A DNA stretch of 40,800 nucleotides from Vulcanimicrobiota bacterium (GTDB lineage: Bacteria; Vulcanimicrobiota; Vulcanimicrobiia; Vulcanimicrobiales; Vulcanimicrobiaceae). The notes beneath the pieces were generated by a model. It was not told the DNA's origin. It did not search any database and saw nothing but the letters and a program-made list of their open reading frames with translations. Shown here piece after piece: positions 16,685 through 25,730 of this stretch. Location: positions 1 to 40,800 of the forward strand of contig DAIDGS010000035.1 in NCBI GenBank assembly GCA_027459845.1, in the 5' to 3' direction. Numbering within the stretch: position 1 is the first letter of the stretch; each line of letters opens with the position of its first letter. Both the position numbers and the translations under genes were made by a program.

Positions 16685-17562
16685 GTGACGAAGGCGCGGC
16701 TGAGCTCGCGCGTATAGGTGGCATCCAAGAGCGCCGCGCGAGCCAGTGCACGCAGCCATGCCGGCAGCCGCCGGTCGTCGGCCGCCGCCGCATACCTCCG
16801 CAGCAACCCTTCCGGAATGAGCCGGCCGCGCAACACGTTCGGCGGATACGCGCCGGTGGCCAGCCGCGCACGCAGCGAACGGTGTTTGTCGACGAACTTA
16901 CGCGCCATTTGCGCGCGCTCGACGGCTTTGCGAAGCTCCACGTCGAGCGCGTCGCCGCCGGGCGGCTTGAGATGCCACAGGTACGCGTCCCACGCAAAGC
17001 GGCGCGTGCCGCCCGCGTCGCGCAGGCGCACGCCGAGCTCGGTGTCTTCCCAACCGTAGAGCGAAAACGCCTCGTCGAAGCCACCCACGCGGTCAAATAG
17101 CGCGCGCGGCAGCGACGCATTGCAGGTGCAGAGAAAGGCCCCCGAATAGTTGCGTGCGCGCGGAAGCGGGCGCTGCGCGTCCGAGGCGACGTTGAGAATC
17201 GGACCGCTCACGACGCAGTTCGGGAGATCGTGTGCGCGCGCGTGCGCCGCGAGGTATCCCTCCGGCAACGCGACGTCGTCGTCGCAGAAGAGCACGAGCT
17301 CGCCGCCGGCCAGCGCGACGCCGCGGTTCCGCGCTTTGGCGCGGTTCGGTTCGGCTTCGAAGACGTAACGCACGGAGAGCGCGCCGCGCGCCTGCGCGTC
17401 GGCCGCGACGGCGTGCGTCGCGTCGCTCGACCCGTTATCCACCACGATCGTCTCGAAGCTCGGCGCGCCGGATTGCGTCGCCAGCGTGGCGAGCACCCGC
17501 GCGAGGTGACCGGCGCGATTGCGCGTCGCGATCACCACCGAAGTCCGCATCGGCGCGTTCAT
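16681..17562 (-). CDS. Family 2 glycosyltransferase (first GT2 of the cluster)
   Basis: The 293-residue product starts at ATG 17562, overlapping the LpxB-like stop as ATGA. GT-A motifs occur in order: TSVVIATRNRAGHLARVL, VVDNGSSDATHAV, NRAKARNRGVALA, metal-binding FCDDDVALP and GGFDEAFSLYGWEDTELGVRL. The C-terminus contains RLIPEGLLRRYAAAA and a hydrophobic RALARAALLDATY helix. Its stop overlaps the following GT9 start. The same GT2-then-GT9 pairing is repeated immediately downstream. Confidence 0.87.
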   Translation of the reverse strand: MNAPMRTSVVIATRNRAGHLARVLATLATQSGAPSFETIVVDNGSSDATHAVAADAQARGALSVRYVFEAEPNRAKARNRGVALAGGELVLFCDDDVALPEGYLAAHARAHDLPNCVVSGPILNVASDAQRPLPRARNYSGAFLCTCNASLPRALFDRVGGFDEAFSLYGWEDTELGVRLRDAGGTRRFAWDAYLWHLKPPGGDALDVELRKAVERAQMARKFVDKHRSLRARLATGAYPPNVLRGRLIPEGLLRRYAAAADDRRLPAWLRALARAALLDATYTRELSRAFVT

Positions 17563-18776
17563 CCGGCCAGCGCCAGCAGCGACGCGGCCATCCGCTCGGC
17601 CGCCCCGACGTGCTCGCGGTACATCGATCGCAAGCGTTCGCCGCTCGTCGCGATCCACTGGGCGTCGTCGAAGCGCTCCTGGATCACGCGGGCGACGCGT
17701 CCCGGCGTCATCGTCCCGTGCAGTTCGGCGATGACCATCGCCTGAGCGTCGATGTTCGGCTGCGTGTGGTAGCGGAAGCGCCGCGCCACGGCGACGGCCG
17801 CCGCGCGCTTGAGCGGAATGCCGATCAACGGTACGCGATCGAGATAGGTCAGCGGCCCGTTGAAGGCGACCTTCTCCGGTGCGTTGAGGGGCGTAATCGC
17901 GATCATCGGTTTCCCGAGCGCGGCCAGTTCGATGCATTTGGTTCCCGGAATGGTCGCGACCAGCCGTGCACGTGCGGCCGCGGCCAACGCATTGCGCAGG
18001 ATCGGAATCCGGACGCTGCCGTCGAGCGACTCGAATGCCGCAGCTCCACCGGCATCGTGCACCAGCCGACCGCGCCGCGCAAAGACGCGCGGATCGCCGC
18101 CCCGCTCGATGGCGGCACGCAAGCGCTCGGTCGAGGTAAACGGCGAGATGCCGAAGGCGACCGGGATTTCGGGTCGCTCGCGCGCCAGTTGCAGCGCAGC
18201 GGTGAAAAACAGCGGCACCAAGTTGTCGACTTCGTACGGCCGCGAGCCCGGCATGATCACGACGCCGTCGCGCGGCGCTCCGGGCTCCGGTTCGGCGCCG
18301 GCTTCGAGCAACGCGCCGTCGATTGCCAGGTTTCCGATGAGTTCGATGCGCTCGGCCGGGATGCGCCACCGGCGCAGTTGCGCGACGTTGGCGGGATCGA
18401 TCGCGAAGGCGCGCGCGAAAACTTTGCGGTAGCCCGCGCGTGCGAACTTGTAGGTGGCCGCCCGTCCGCCCAGGCGTCCATGCAGCCGGACCGCGTGCAG
18501 CAAGTCGCCGCCGAGGTACTGCACCACGTCGACGCGATCGGGCGGATCGTCGATCGGTCGCCCCAGTGCAAAGCGTAGGTACGTCGCGGGCGGATAGACG
18601 CGGGCGGCCGGAAACATCGCGCGCAGCGTCGCGGCTTCGGTGCCGGTGGCAAAATCGTCGGGAACCAGAAACACGCTCACCTGCGCACCGGGATCGCGGG
18701 CATAGAGCGCGCGCAGCAGCGGGCGCACCCAACCGGCTACCTCACCCGGCCCGTTAGCGGTCAGCGCGATACGCAT
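17559..18776 (-). CDS. Lipid-A-disaccharide-synthase-related GT-B protein
   Basis: The 405-residue product opens MRIALTANGPGEVAGWVRPLL, the NGPGE variant seen in LpxB-related proteins of cyanobacteria and other phyla rather than the E-x-SGD start of true LpxB. The C-terminal half has the LpxB-like order MPGSRPYEVDNL, a long middle helix region, ATIPGTKCIELAALGKPMI and TYLDRVPLIGIP, which form the UDP-sugar site in LpxB. It may therefore transfer a GlcNAc-type sugar to a lipid or glycan rather than make the lipid A disaccharide. The ATG at 18776 overlaps rfaE2 by 23 bases. No lpxA, lpxC, lpxD or lpxK is in the window. Confidence 0.75.
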   Translation of the reverse strand: MRIALTANGPGEVAGWVRPLLRALYARDPGAQVSVFLVPDDFATGTEAATLRAMFPAARVYPPATYLRFALGRPIDDPPDRVDVVQYLGGDLLHAVRLHGRLGGRAATYKFARAGYRKVFARAFAIDPANVAQLRRWRIPAERIELIGNLAIDGALLEAGAEPEPGAPRDGVVIMPGSRPYEVDNLVPLFFTAALQLARERPEIPVAFGISPFTSTERLRAAIERGGDPRVFARRGRLVHDAGGAAAFESLDGSVRIPILRNALAAAARARLVATIPGTKCIELAALGKPMIAITPLNAPEKVAFNGPLTYLDRVPLIGIPLKRAAAVAVARRFRYHTQPNIDAQAMVIAELHGTMTPGRVARVIQERFDDAQWIATSGERLRSMYREHVGAAERMAASLLALAG

Positions 18777-19257
18777 CGAGGATGCGGGCGATCGTCTCGC
18801 TCGTGCTGGTACCGTCCCGATGCGGTGCCAGGGCGATCCGACCGCCGCCACGCAGGACGGTCGCGCGTTCGGGGAGTTCGTCTTCACGATACTGCGCGCT
18901 CTTGACGTGCACGTCGGGACGCAAACGTTCGAGCAGCGCTTCGGGCGTTCGTTCGGAGAAGCCGACCACGGCGTCGACGCTGCGTAGCGCGCGCAGCAGT
19001 TCGGCCCGCTCCGCAAACGGTACGATCGGCCGTGGCGCGCCCTTGAGCAGCCGCACCGACGCATCGTCGTTGAGCCCCACGATCAGCGCGTCGCCGGCGG
19101 CGCGCGCCCACGCCAGGTACTCGACGTGTCCGGCGTGCAGCACATCGAAGCATCCGTTGGTAAAGACCACCCGCCTCCCGTCGGCACGCAAACGCTCGCG
19201 CCAAACGGCGGCCTGGTCGCGATCGAGCAGCGGTGCGAAGCGTTCAGCGTCGCGCAC
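18754..19257 (-). CDS. rfaE2: D-glycero-beta-D-manno-heptose 1-phosphate adenylyltransferase (HldE C-terminal domain type)
   Basis: This enzyme activates heptose 1-phosphate with ATP to ADP-heptose. The 167-residue product has the cytidylyltransferase-like fold signature VFTNGCFDVLHAGHVEYL (31-48), including the HxGH motif, then LIVGLNDDASVRLLKG and the closing STSETIARIL (usually STT). The usual KGGDY stretch reads KSAQY. I chose GTG 19257, which begins 14 bases inside the end of the kinase gene; a longer reading would lie wholly in that gene. In many bacteria this domain is fused to the kinase as HldE. Here the two are separate but overlapping genes. Confidence 0.9.
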   Translation of the reverse strand: MRDAERFAPLLDRDQAAVWRERLRADGRRVVFTNGCFDVLHAGHVEYLAWARAAGDALIVGLNDDASVRLLKGAPRPIVPFAERAELLRALRSVDAVVGFSERTPEALLERLRPDVHVKSAQYREDELPERATVLRGGGRIALAPHRDGTSTSETIARILDAYRADR

Positions 19258-20227
19258 GATCGACCATCGTAAGAATTTCGTCGGCCCGGGCGGTCGCGGT
19301 GCCGAGCTTCTCGACCACCACGGCGGCGGCGTAGTTCGCCAGTTGCGTCGCACGTTCGATCGGTGCACCGGCCGAGAGCATGGCGGCCAGGGTCGCGATC
19401 ACCGTATCGCCGGCACCGCTGACGTCGTAGACGGTGCGCGCAACCGACGGAATGTTCAGCCGCTCGCCGTCGCGCCCAAAGAGTGCCATGCCGGCTTCGC
19501 CGCGGGTGATCACGACGTAACGGCACTCCATCCGTTCCAACAACCGGCGTCCGCACCGCTCCAGGCTGGCGGCGTCGACGATCGCAACGCCGGTCGCCTG
19601 GGCCGCTTCGTGAGCGTTGGGCGCGATCAGCGTGACCCCGCGAAAGAGATCGACGTTGGCCGGTTTGGGATCGGCCAGCACCAGCGGCGCCGCCAGCGCC
19701 GCCTCGACCAGGTCGCGCGAGAGCAGGCCTTTGGCGTAGTCGCTCAGGATGATCGCGTGCCCGGCTTGCGCCCAGCTGCGCACGAACGCGACCATACGCT
19801 CCCGTACCGCGGGTTCGGGCGGCGCGAGCGATTCCCAGTCGGCGCGTACCACCTGCTGGTTGTGTGCGACGACGCGCGTCTTGCGCGTGGTGGGCCGTCC
19901 GGCCAGCGCGAACACGCCGCCGTCGTCGACTTGCTCGCCGCGCAGCAGTGCGCGTGCCTGCTCCCCGAGGGCGTCGTCGCCGATGGTTCCCACGAACGCG
20001 ACGTCCACGTCGAGCGCGCGCAGGTTGTTGGCCACGTTTCCGGCGCCACCCAGCGTGAAGGAGTGGCTGTCGACGGCGACGACCGGAACGGGCGCTTCGG
20101 GGGAGATGCGCGAGACCGTCCCCCAAATCCACTCGTCGATCATCAGGTCGCCGACGACCAGCACGCGCCGCGCGCGCGCGCGCTCCAAAAGCGTGCGCAC
20201 TTCGTCGGCCGAAGCGGCTGCGGTCAT
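19244..20227 (-). CDS. rfaE1: D-glycero-beta-D-manno-heptose-7-phosphate kinase (HldE N-terminal domain type)
   Basis: This PfkB-family kinase puts a second phosphate on D-glycero-D-manno-heptose 7-phosphate in ADP-heptose synthesis. The 327-residue product has VLVVGDLMIDEWIWG at the start, the substrate-binding RISPEAPVPVV and LGGAGNVANNL motifs (about 40-69), and the anion-hole/catalytic YDVSGAGDTVIATLA near 268-282 with the catalytic Asp. It starts 13 bases after the gmhA stop. Order and spacing with gmhA and rfaE2 make the pathway assignment firm. Confidence 0.93.
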   Translation of the reverse strand: MTAAASADEVRTLLERARARRVLVVGDLMIDEWIWGTVSRISPEAPVPVVAVDSHSFTLGGAGNVANNLRALDVDVAFVGTIGDDALGEQARALLRGEQVDDGGVFALAGRPTTRKTRVVAHNQQVVRADWESLAPPEPAVRERMVAFVRSWAQAGHAIILSDYAKGLLSRDLVEAALAAPLVLADPKPANVDLFRGVTLIAPNAHEAAQATGVAIVDAASLERCGRRLLERMECRYVVITRGEAGMALFGRDGERLNIPSVARTVYDVSGAGDTVIATLAAMLSAGAPIERATQLANYAAAVVVEKLGTATARADEILTMVDRARR

Positions 20228-20240
20228 CGCGGCGCGGCGA

Positions 20241-20846
20241 TCAAGCGATGCCGTCCTCGAAGATCAGCACTTGCTCCACCAGGTCGCACACGATGTGCGC
20301 CATGACTTGGTGCACCTCTTGAACGATCGCGGCGTAGCCGTCGGGTCCGACGAGCGCGAGGTCGGCGACCTCGGCCGCCCTTCCGCCGCCGTTGCCGGTG
20401 AACGCCACGCTGAGCGCACCGCAGCGCTTGGCGGCTTCGAGCGCCAGCACGACGTTGCGCGAGGTGCCGCTGGTGGTCATACCGATGACCACGTCGCCGG
20501 GACGCGCAAAGGCCTCGACCTGACGCGCAAAGACGACGTCGTAGCCGTAGTCGTTGCCGATGCAGGTCAACGTCGAGGTATTGACCGAGAGCGCTTCGCT
20601 GTGCAAGCCCGGGCGCTCGCGCAAGAAGCGTCCCGACAGCTCGGCGGCCATGTGTTGCGCTTCGGCCGCGCTGCCGCCGTTACCACACCACAAGATCTTC
20701 TTCCCGTCGCGCAGCGCTGCGACGATTGCCGTGGCGATGGCTTCGCACTGTGGGCGGTAGTGGGGTGCCTCCAAGAGGCCGCGGCGATCGGCGATCAAAG
20801 CGTCGTAGTCGCGGCGCGCGCGATAGTCGATGCCGGCCGGCGTCAC
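20241..20846 (-). CDS. gmhA: Sedoheptulose-7-phosphate isomerase
   Basis: The enzyme converts sedoheptulose 7-phosphate to D-glycero-D-manno-heptose 7-phosphate, the first step to ADP-heptose. The SIS-domain product is 201 residues from the GTG at 20846, which overlaps the accB stop as GTGA. An in-frame GTG at 20858 is possible but less consistent with this operon. Signatures are ILWCGNGGSAAEAQHMAAEL, SVNTSTLTCIGNDYGY, MTTSGTSRNVV and the C-terminal EVHQVMAHIVCDLVEQ, whose His is part of the active site. The phosphatase that would complete the pathway, GmhB, is not in the window. Confidence 0.93.
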   Translation of the reverse strand: MTPAGIDYRARRDYDALIADRRGLLEAPHYRPQCEAIATAIVAALRDGKKILWCGNGGSAAEAQHMAAELSGRFLRERPGLHSEALSVNTSTLTCIGNDYGYDVVFARQVEAFARPGDVVIGMTTSGTSRNVVLALEAAKRCGALSVAFTGNGGGRAAEVADLALVGPDGYAAIVQEVHQVMAHIVCDLVEQVLIFEDGIA

Positions 20847-21288
20847 GGTTCGATCCACAGCAGATCGTCACCCTGGGAGACCAGTTCGCCGTTGGTGGGA
20901 ACGATGCGCACGACCGTACCCGCATATTCACTCTGAATTTCGTTAAACAGCTTCATGGCCTCGAGGACGCAGACCACGCTCCCCTTTTCGACGCGATCGC
21001 CGACCGAGACGTACGGCTCGGCATCCGGCGAGGGGGCGCAGTAGAATACCCCGGTCAGCGGCGCGACCACTTTTTTGACGTTGGCGGCAGCGACCGGCGC
21101 GGGCGCGCTCGCGTCGCCCGGCGCGCGGGCCGGCGCCATCACCGGGAGCGTCGCGATCGACTGCCCCTCGCGGCGCACCACTTCATACACGGCGTCGCCG
21201 AGCTTGACTTTGATCCGGTCGAGGTCGTGCTCGTGCATCACCTCGAGAAGCTCGCGCAGGGTCTGTGTCTCGCGCTCGTATTCGTCCA

Positions 21289-21289
<1 letters not shown>
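20843..21289 (-). CDS. accB: Biotin carboxyl carrier protein of acetyl-CoA carboxylase
   Basis: The protein carries carboxybiotin between the two half reactions of malonyl-CoA synthesis. The 148-residue product has a helical N-terminus that resembles AccB (LRELLEVMHEHDLDRIKVKLGD), an Ala/Pro-rich hinge (50-70) and the biotinyl domain with the EAMKL motif, where Lys113 is biotinylated. The TVVRIVPTNGELV stretch completes the hammerhead. Its ATG shares one base with the hisS stop (TAATG). The usual partner accC is not adjacent; instead accB stands at the head of the heptose genes. Confidence 0.95.
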
Positions 21290-22557
<1,268 letters not shown>

Positions 22558-22588
22558 CGGTCGGGCCAGGTTCGCAGAGGGTCGCGCG

Positions 22589-23773
22589 ATGCCCTCGGCC
22601 GCGGCTTGCCGGCGGAGTGCCCGGTCGCGATGGAGCGGCGTGCGCGTCCCGCTCTACGCCGTCGCGGCGCTTGCCGCGGCGTTGCTCGTGCCGCCCACGG
22701 CGGGACGGGCAGCCTTGGCCGCGACCGCCGCCGTCTTGCTCGAAGCCACGCCCTTCCTGATGCTGGCGGCCGCGCTCGCGCGGCTGCCGCGACTGGGCGG
22801 ATTGGCGCCCTACCTCGGGTGCGGGTGCGGCCCCGGGCCGAGCGCGCGCTCGATTCCGGCCGCCTGGCTCACCGCGCTCGCGTTCGGCCCATGGATTGCG
22901 GCGGCGCGCCTGGCCGCCGCGGCGCTGCTCGCGGGCCTTCGACCGGCGCCGGGCGGCTGCGCCCCGTCCCATCCGCCCGGACTGCTGGCGGAGTTACGCG
23001 CGCTTCTTCCGGCGGCGCTGCTGGCCGGCGCGATCGCCCCGCTGCTGCCGCTGCTCGACGCCGGCCGCCTGCCACCGCTGATCCAAGGGGCGCTCGGCGC
23101 GGCACTCGGGTGGGCGTTCGCACCGTGCGCGCTCGGATCGGTCGCCATCGCCGCGGCGCTGCACGGTCGCGCGCCGATCGCGGCGACGGCCTACCTCTGC
23201 ATTGCCGGGGTCGTCGACCTCCGCGCGCTGCGCCGCGACGCGCCGCACCGGCACGCGACCCCGGACGCGCTGGCCTGGCTGCTGCTCGCGCTCGCGCTTG
23301 CGATCGCCGGACTGCAGCACGGCGCGGCGCTCGTCCACCCGATGCTGGCGCCCGCCTTGCTCGCGGGTGGTGCGCTCGCGCTGATCGCCGCCGGCCGCGC
23401 CGGCCGGATCGGCCGGCCCACGCTGCGCTGGGCGCCGCTGTTGATGCTGCTCGGCATCCTGATCAACGCGCCGGCGCCCCAGTACCGGGCGACCGCGACG
23501 ACCCTAGGCGGCCTCTTCGCCGGCGAGCGACTCAGCTTCACCGGGCGTCTGGTCCGCGCGCGCACCGCCAGCGCCGTGGTGCGGTTCGCGATCACCTGCT
23601 GCCGCGCCGACGCCGCGCCGATCGTGGTACGGCTGGCGCACGCGCCGCGTCTGCGCGCGGGAACCTGGCTGCGCGTCGAAGGCTCGATCGTCGAGCGCGC
23701 CGACGGCTTTCGCCTGCTCGCGCAGCGGATCACGCCGATCGCACCGCCGCGCGATCCGTTCGTCTATCGCTGA
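22589..23773 (+). CDS. Membrane protein fusing a permease-like domain to a DUF1980 (YcgQ-like) domain
   Basis: The 394-residue product has eight or more hydrophobic spans up to about residue 295, then a soluble C-terminal domain. The N-terminal half has LLEATPFLMLAAAL (50-63) and CGCGPGPSARSIPAAW (78-93), which resemble the YraQ/YcgR permease family (DUF318), where a CxCG motif follows a PF helix. The C-terminal part has LSFTGRLVR (315-323), FAITCCRADAAPIVV (333-347) and GTWLRVEGSI (358-367), matching DUF1980 of YcgQ and related proteins. In other bacteria these are two adjacent genes. An AGAGGG ribosome site precedes ATG 22589. The transported substrate is unknown. Its 3' end overlaps the convergent VOC gene by 10 bases. 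Confidence 0.7.
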   Translation: MPSAAACRRSARSRWSGVRVPLYAVAALAAALLVPPTAGRAALAATAAVLLEATPFLMLAAALARLPRLGGLAPYLGCGCGPGPSARSIPAAWLTALAFGPWIAAARLAAAALLAGLRPAPGGCAPSHPPGLLAELRALLPAALLAGAIAPLLPLLDAGRLPPLIQGALGAALGWAFAPCALGSVAIAAALHGRAPIAATAYLCIAGVVDLRALRRDAPHRHATPDALAWLLLALALAIAGLQHGAALVHPMLAPALLAGGALALIAAGRAGRIGRPTLRWAPLLMLLGILINAPAPQYRATATTLGGLFAGERLSFTGRLVRARTASAVVRFAITCCRADAAPIVVRLAHAPRLRAGTWLRVEGSIVERADGFRLLAQRITPIAPPRDPFVYR

Positions 23774-24144
23774 ATCGCCTCGAGCAGTTCGACCGGGATT
23801 CCGTTAGGATCTTCGACGAACGCAATCCAGCGCTCGCCGCCGGGAGACTTCTTGGGGCCGTTGACGACGCGCACGCCGGCCGCCTGCAGCGCCGCGATCG
23901 CCCGGGCGAAATCGCCCTCGACGTCGATTGCGAGGTGCTCGACCCGGTTTCCGAGCGCGTACGGCGGGTGCGCCTCCAAGTCGAAGACCAACTCGATGTA
24001 CGCATTCCAGTCTTTGCCGACGAACGCCATGTCGCAGTTGCCGGCGTAGTGCACCGGTCCGCGCAGCAACTTCAGGCCGAGCTTCTCGGTGTAAAACGCG
24101 ATCGACTCGGCCATGTCGTTGACGAAGATCGAGACGTGCAGCAT
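23764..24144 (-). CDS. VOC-superfamily (glyoxalase-like) protein
   Basis: The 126-residue product is a single vicinal-oxygen-chelate domain made of two beta-alpha-beta-beta-beta modules: MLHVSIFVNDMAESIAFY at the start, a central RVEHLAIDVEGDF and a final WIAFVEDPNGIPVELLE. Metal-ligand positions (His3 of the first module, His of VEHLAI and the final Glu) are retained, so a lactoylglutathione-lyase-like or dioxygenase-like reaction is possible. The exact substrate cannot be assigned. A GGGAG ribosome site lies about ten bases before the ATG at 24144. It follows purH by 14 bases and is probably the last gene of that operon. Confidence 0.85.
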   Translation of the reverse strand: MLHVSIFVNDMAESIAFYTEKLGLKLLRGPVHYAGNCDMAFVGKDWNAYIELVFDLEAHPPYALGNRVEHLAIDVEGDFARAIAALQAAGVRVVNGPKKSPGGERWIAFVEDPNGIPVELLEAIQR

Positions 24145-24158
24145 GCGCGAGACTCCCG

Positions 24159-25730
24159 TCAGTGCAGAAAGTATCGGTACGAACTGAAGACGAGCGCGAC
24201 GCCCAAGCGGTTGGCAGCGTCGATCACGATGGCGTCGCGGATCGAACCGCCGGGCGCGATCACCGCAGTGCAGCCGGCCTCGGCGGCGGCCTCCAGCCCG
24301 TCGGCGAACGGGAAGTATCCGTCGCTCGCGCAGGCGGCACCGCGCGCGTTCTCGCCGGCCCGGAAGCCGGCAATGCGCACCGCGCTGACGCGATTGGTCT
24401 GCCCGGCGCAGATGCCGCGCGTCACGCCGCCGCGTACGATCGCGATACCGTTGGACTTGACGTGTCGGACCACGTCCCAGGCGAACGCCAGATCGTGCCA
24501 CTCCTGCGGGCTCGGCGGCCGCGCGCCGACCACCTTCCACTGCTCGGGCGCGGCCTGCGGATCGTCGTCTTCGGCCAACACGCCTCCAAGCGCGCTGCGC
24601 ACGCGCAGTTCGCGTGCGAGTTCCTCGGGGAGCGACGGCGCAAAGCGCATGATGCGCAAGTTCTTCGAACGCCGCAACTGCGCGAGTGCCTCGTCGCTGA
24701 AGGCCGGCGCGGCGACGATCTCGAGGAAGAACTCGCGCAGCGCCAAGGCGCCTTCGAGGTCGATCGGCGCGTCGGTGGCAACGATCCCGCCGAACGCCGA
24801 GACGGCGTCGGCTGCGAGCGCGTCGCGAAGCGCCTTGCCAACGGTCGAGCGTTGTGCGACGCCGCACGGGACGGTGTGCTTGACGACCGCCGCGCGCACG
24901 AAGCGCTCGCGCTCGCTTCCAAACTGCGCGCCGAGCGGTGCGCGCGCCAGCAGCCGCAAGGTCGCGTCCAGATCCAGCAGGTTGTTGTACGAGAGCGCCT
25001 TGCCGTGCAGTTGTTCGGGGAGCCGGTCGCCGCGATCCAGGTAGAATGCCGCGCGTTCCTGCGGATTGGTTCCGTAGCGCAGCCGGGCCCGAAGCGGCAT
25101 GGCGAGCGACAGCGCGCCCGGCAGTTCGCCGGGCAGCACCTCGCCGGCGGTCGCGAGATAGTGCGCGATGGCGACATCGTATTCGGCGGTTCGCTCGAAG
25201 GCGGCAACGGCCAGCTTACGGCGCAGCGCGGCGGCGGCTTCGGGTGCGTCCAGCGCGGCGACGAAGGCGTCGTACTGCGTGGGATGCGTGAGCACCGCGA
25301 CGTGCGCGAAGTTCTTGGCGGCGGCGCGCATCAACGCGACGCCCCCGATGTCGATCTGCTCGATGGCGTCGGCCAGTTCGGTCCCCGCACGCGCGACGGT
25401 AGCTTCGAACGGATAGAGGTTGACCACCACCACCGCGATGGTCGGGATGGCATACTGTTGCGCTTGGCGCACGTGTTCGGCCGACGCATCCTTGAGGATG
25501 CCGCCAAAAACCTTGGGGTGCAGCGTCTTGACGCGCCCGCCGAAGAGCGCCGGAAAGCCGGTGATCTCCTCGACGTCGTGCGCGACGATCCCGTGCTCGG
25601 CCAAGTGCGCGCGCGTGCCGCTGGTGGCGTAGATATCGATATCGCGCGCCGCCAACGCGCGCGCCAACTCGACCGCTCCGGTGCGATCGGAGAGCGAAAA
25701 GAGCGCGGCCGGACGCGCCGCGTCAGGCAA
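24159..25730 (-). CDS. purH: Bifunctional AICAR transformylase/IMP cyclohydrolase
   Basis: This enzyme catalyses the last two steps of IMP synthesis. The 523-residue product has the N-terminal cyclohydrolase domain (SDRTGAVELARAL, TSGTRAHLAEHG, GGRVKTLHPKVFGG) and the C-terminal transformylase domain (RYGTNPQERAAFY, SYNNLLDLDAT, SAFGGIVA, SDGYFPFADGL, APGGSIRD). The formyl-transfer motif reads K284-H-T-V-P-C-G290, where most bacterial enzymes have Asn instead of Val. Eukaryotic enzymes also vary there, so activity is likely. The start is TTG 25730, overlapping the smc stop by 8 bases; no ATG or GTG fits the conserved N-terminus. Confidence 0.95.
   Translation of the reverse strand: MPDAARPAALFSLSDRTGAVELARALAARDIDIYATSGTRAHLAEHGIVAHDVEEITGFPALFGGRVKTLHPKVFGGILKDASAEHVRQAQQYAIPTIAVVVVNLYPFEATVARAGTELADAIEQIDIGGVALMRAAAKNFAHVAVLTHPTQYDAFVAALDAPEAAAALRRKLAVAAFERTAEYDVAIAHYLATAGEVLPGELPGALSLAMPLRARLRYGTNPQERAAFYLDRGDRLPEQLHGKALSYNNLLDLDATLRLLARAPLGAQFGSERERFVRAAVVKHTVPCGVAQRSTVGKALRDALAADAVSAFGGIVATDAPIDLEGALALREFFLEIVAAPAFSDEALAQLRRSKNLRIMRFAPSLPEELARELRVRSALGGVLAEDDDPQAAPEQWKVVGARPPSPQEWHDLAFAWDVVRHVKSNGIAIVRGGVTRGICAGQTNRVSAVRIAGFRAGENARGAACASDGYFPFADGLEAAAEAGCTAVIAPGGSIRDAIVIDAANRLGVALVFSSYRYFLH

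Noticed and set aside
16681-16690. TCACGTGACG as a third parS
   Set aside because: Only the central CACGTG is shared; the flanking GTTT/AAAC arms are missing and it lies at a gene junction.
17435-17443. TTATCCACC, one base from a DnaA box
   Set aside because: It is isolated inside a glycosyltransferase gene with no second box nearby, so it is not evidence of an origin.
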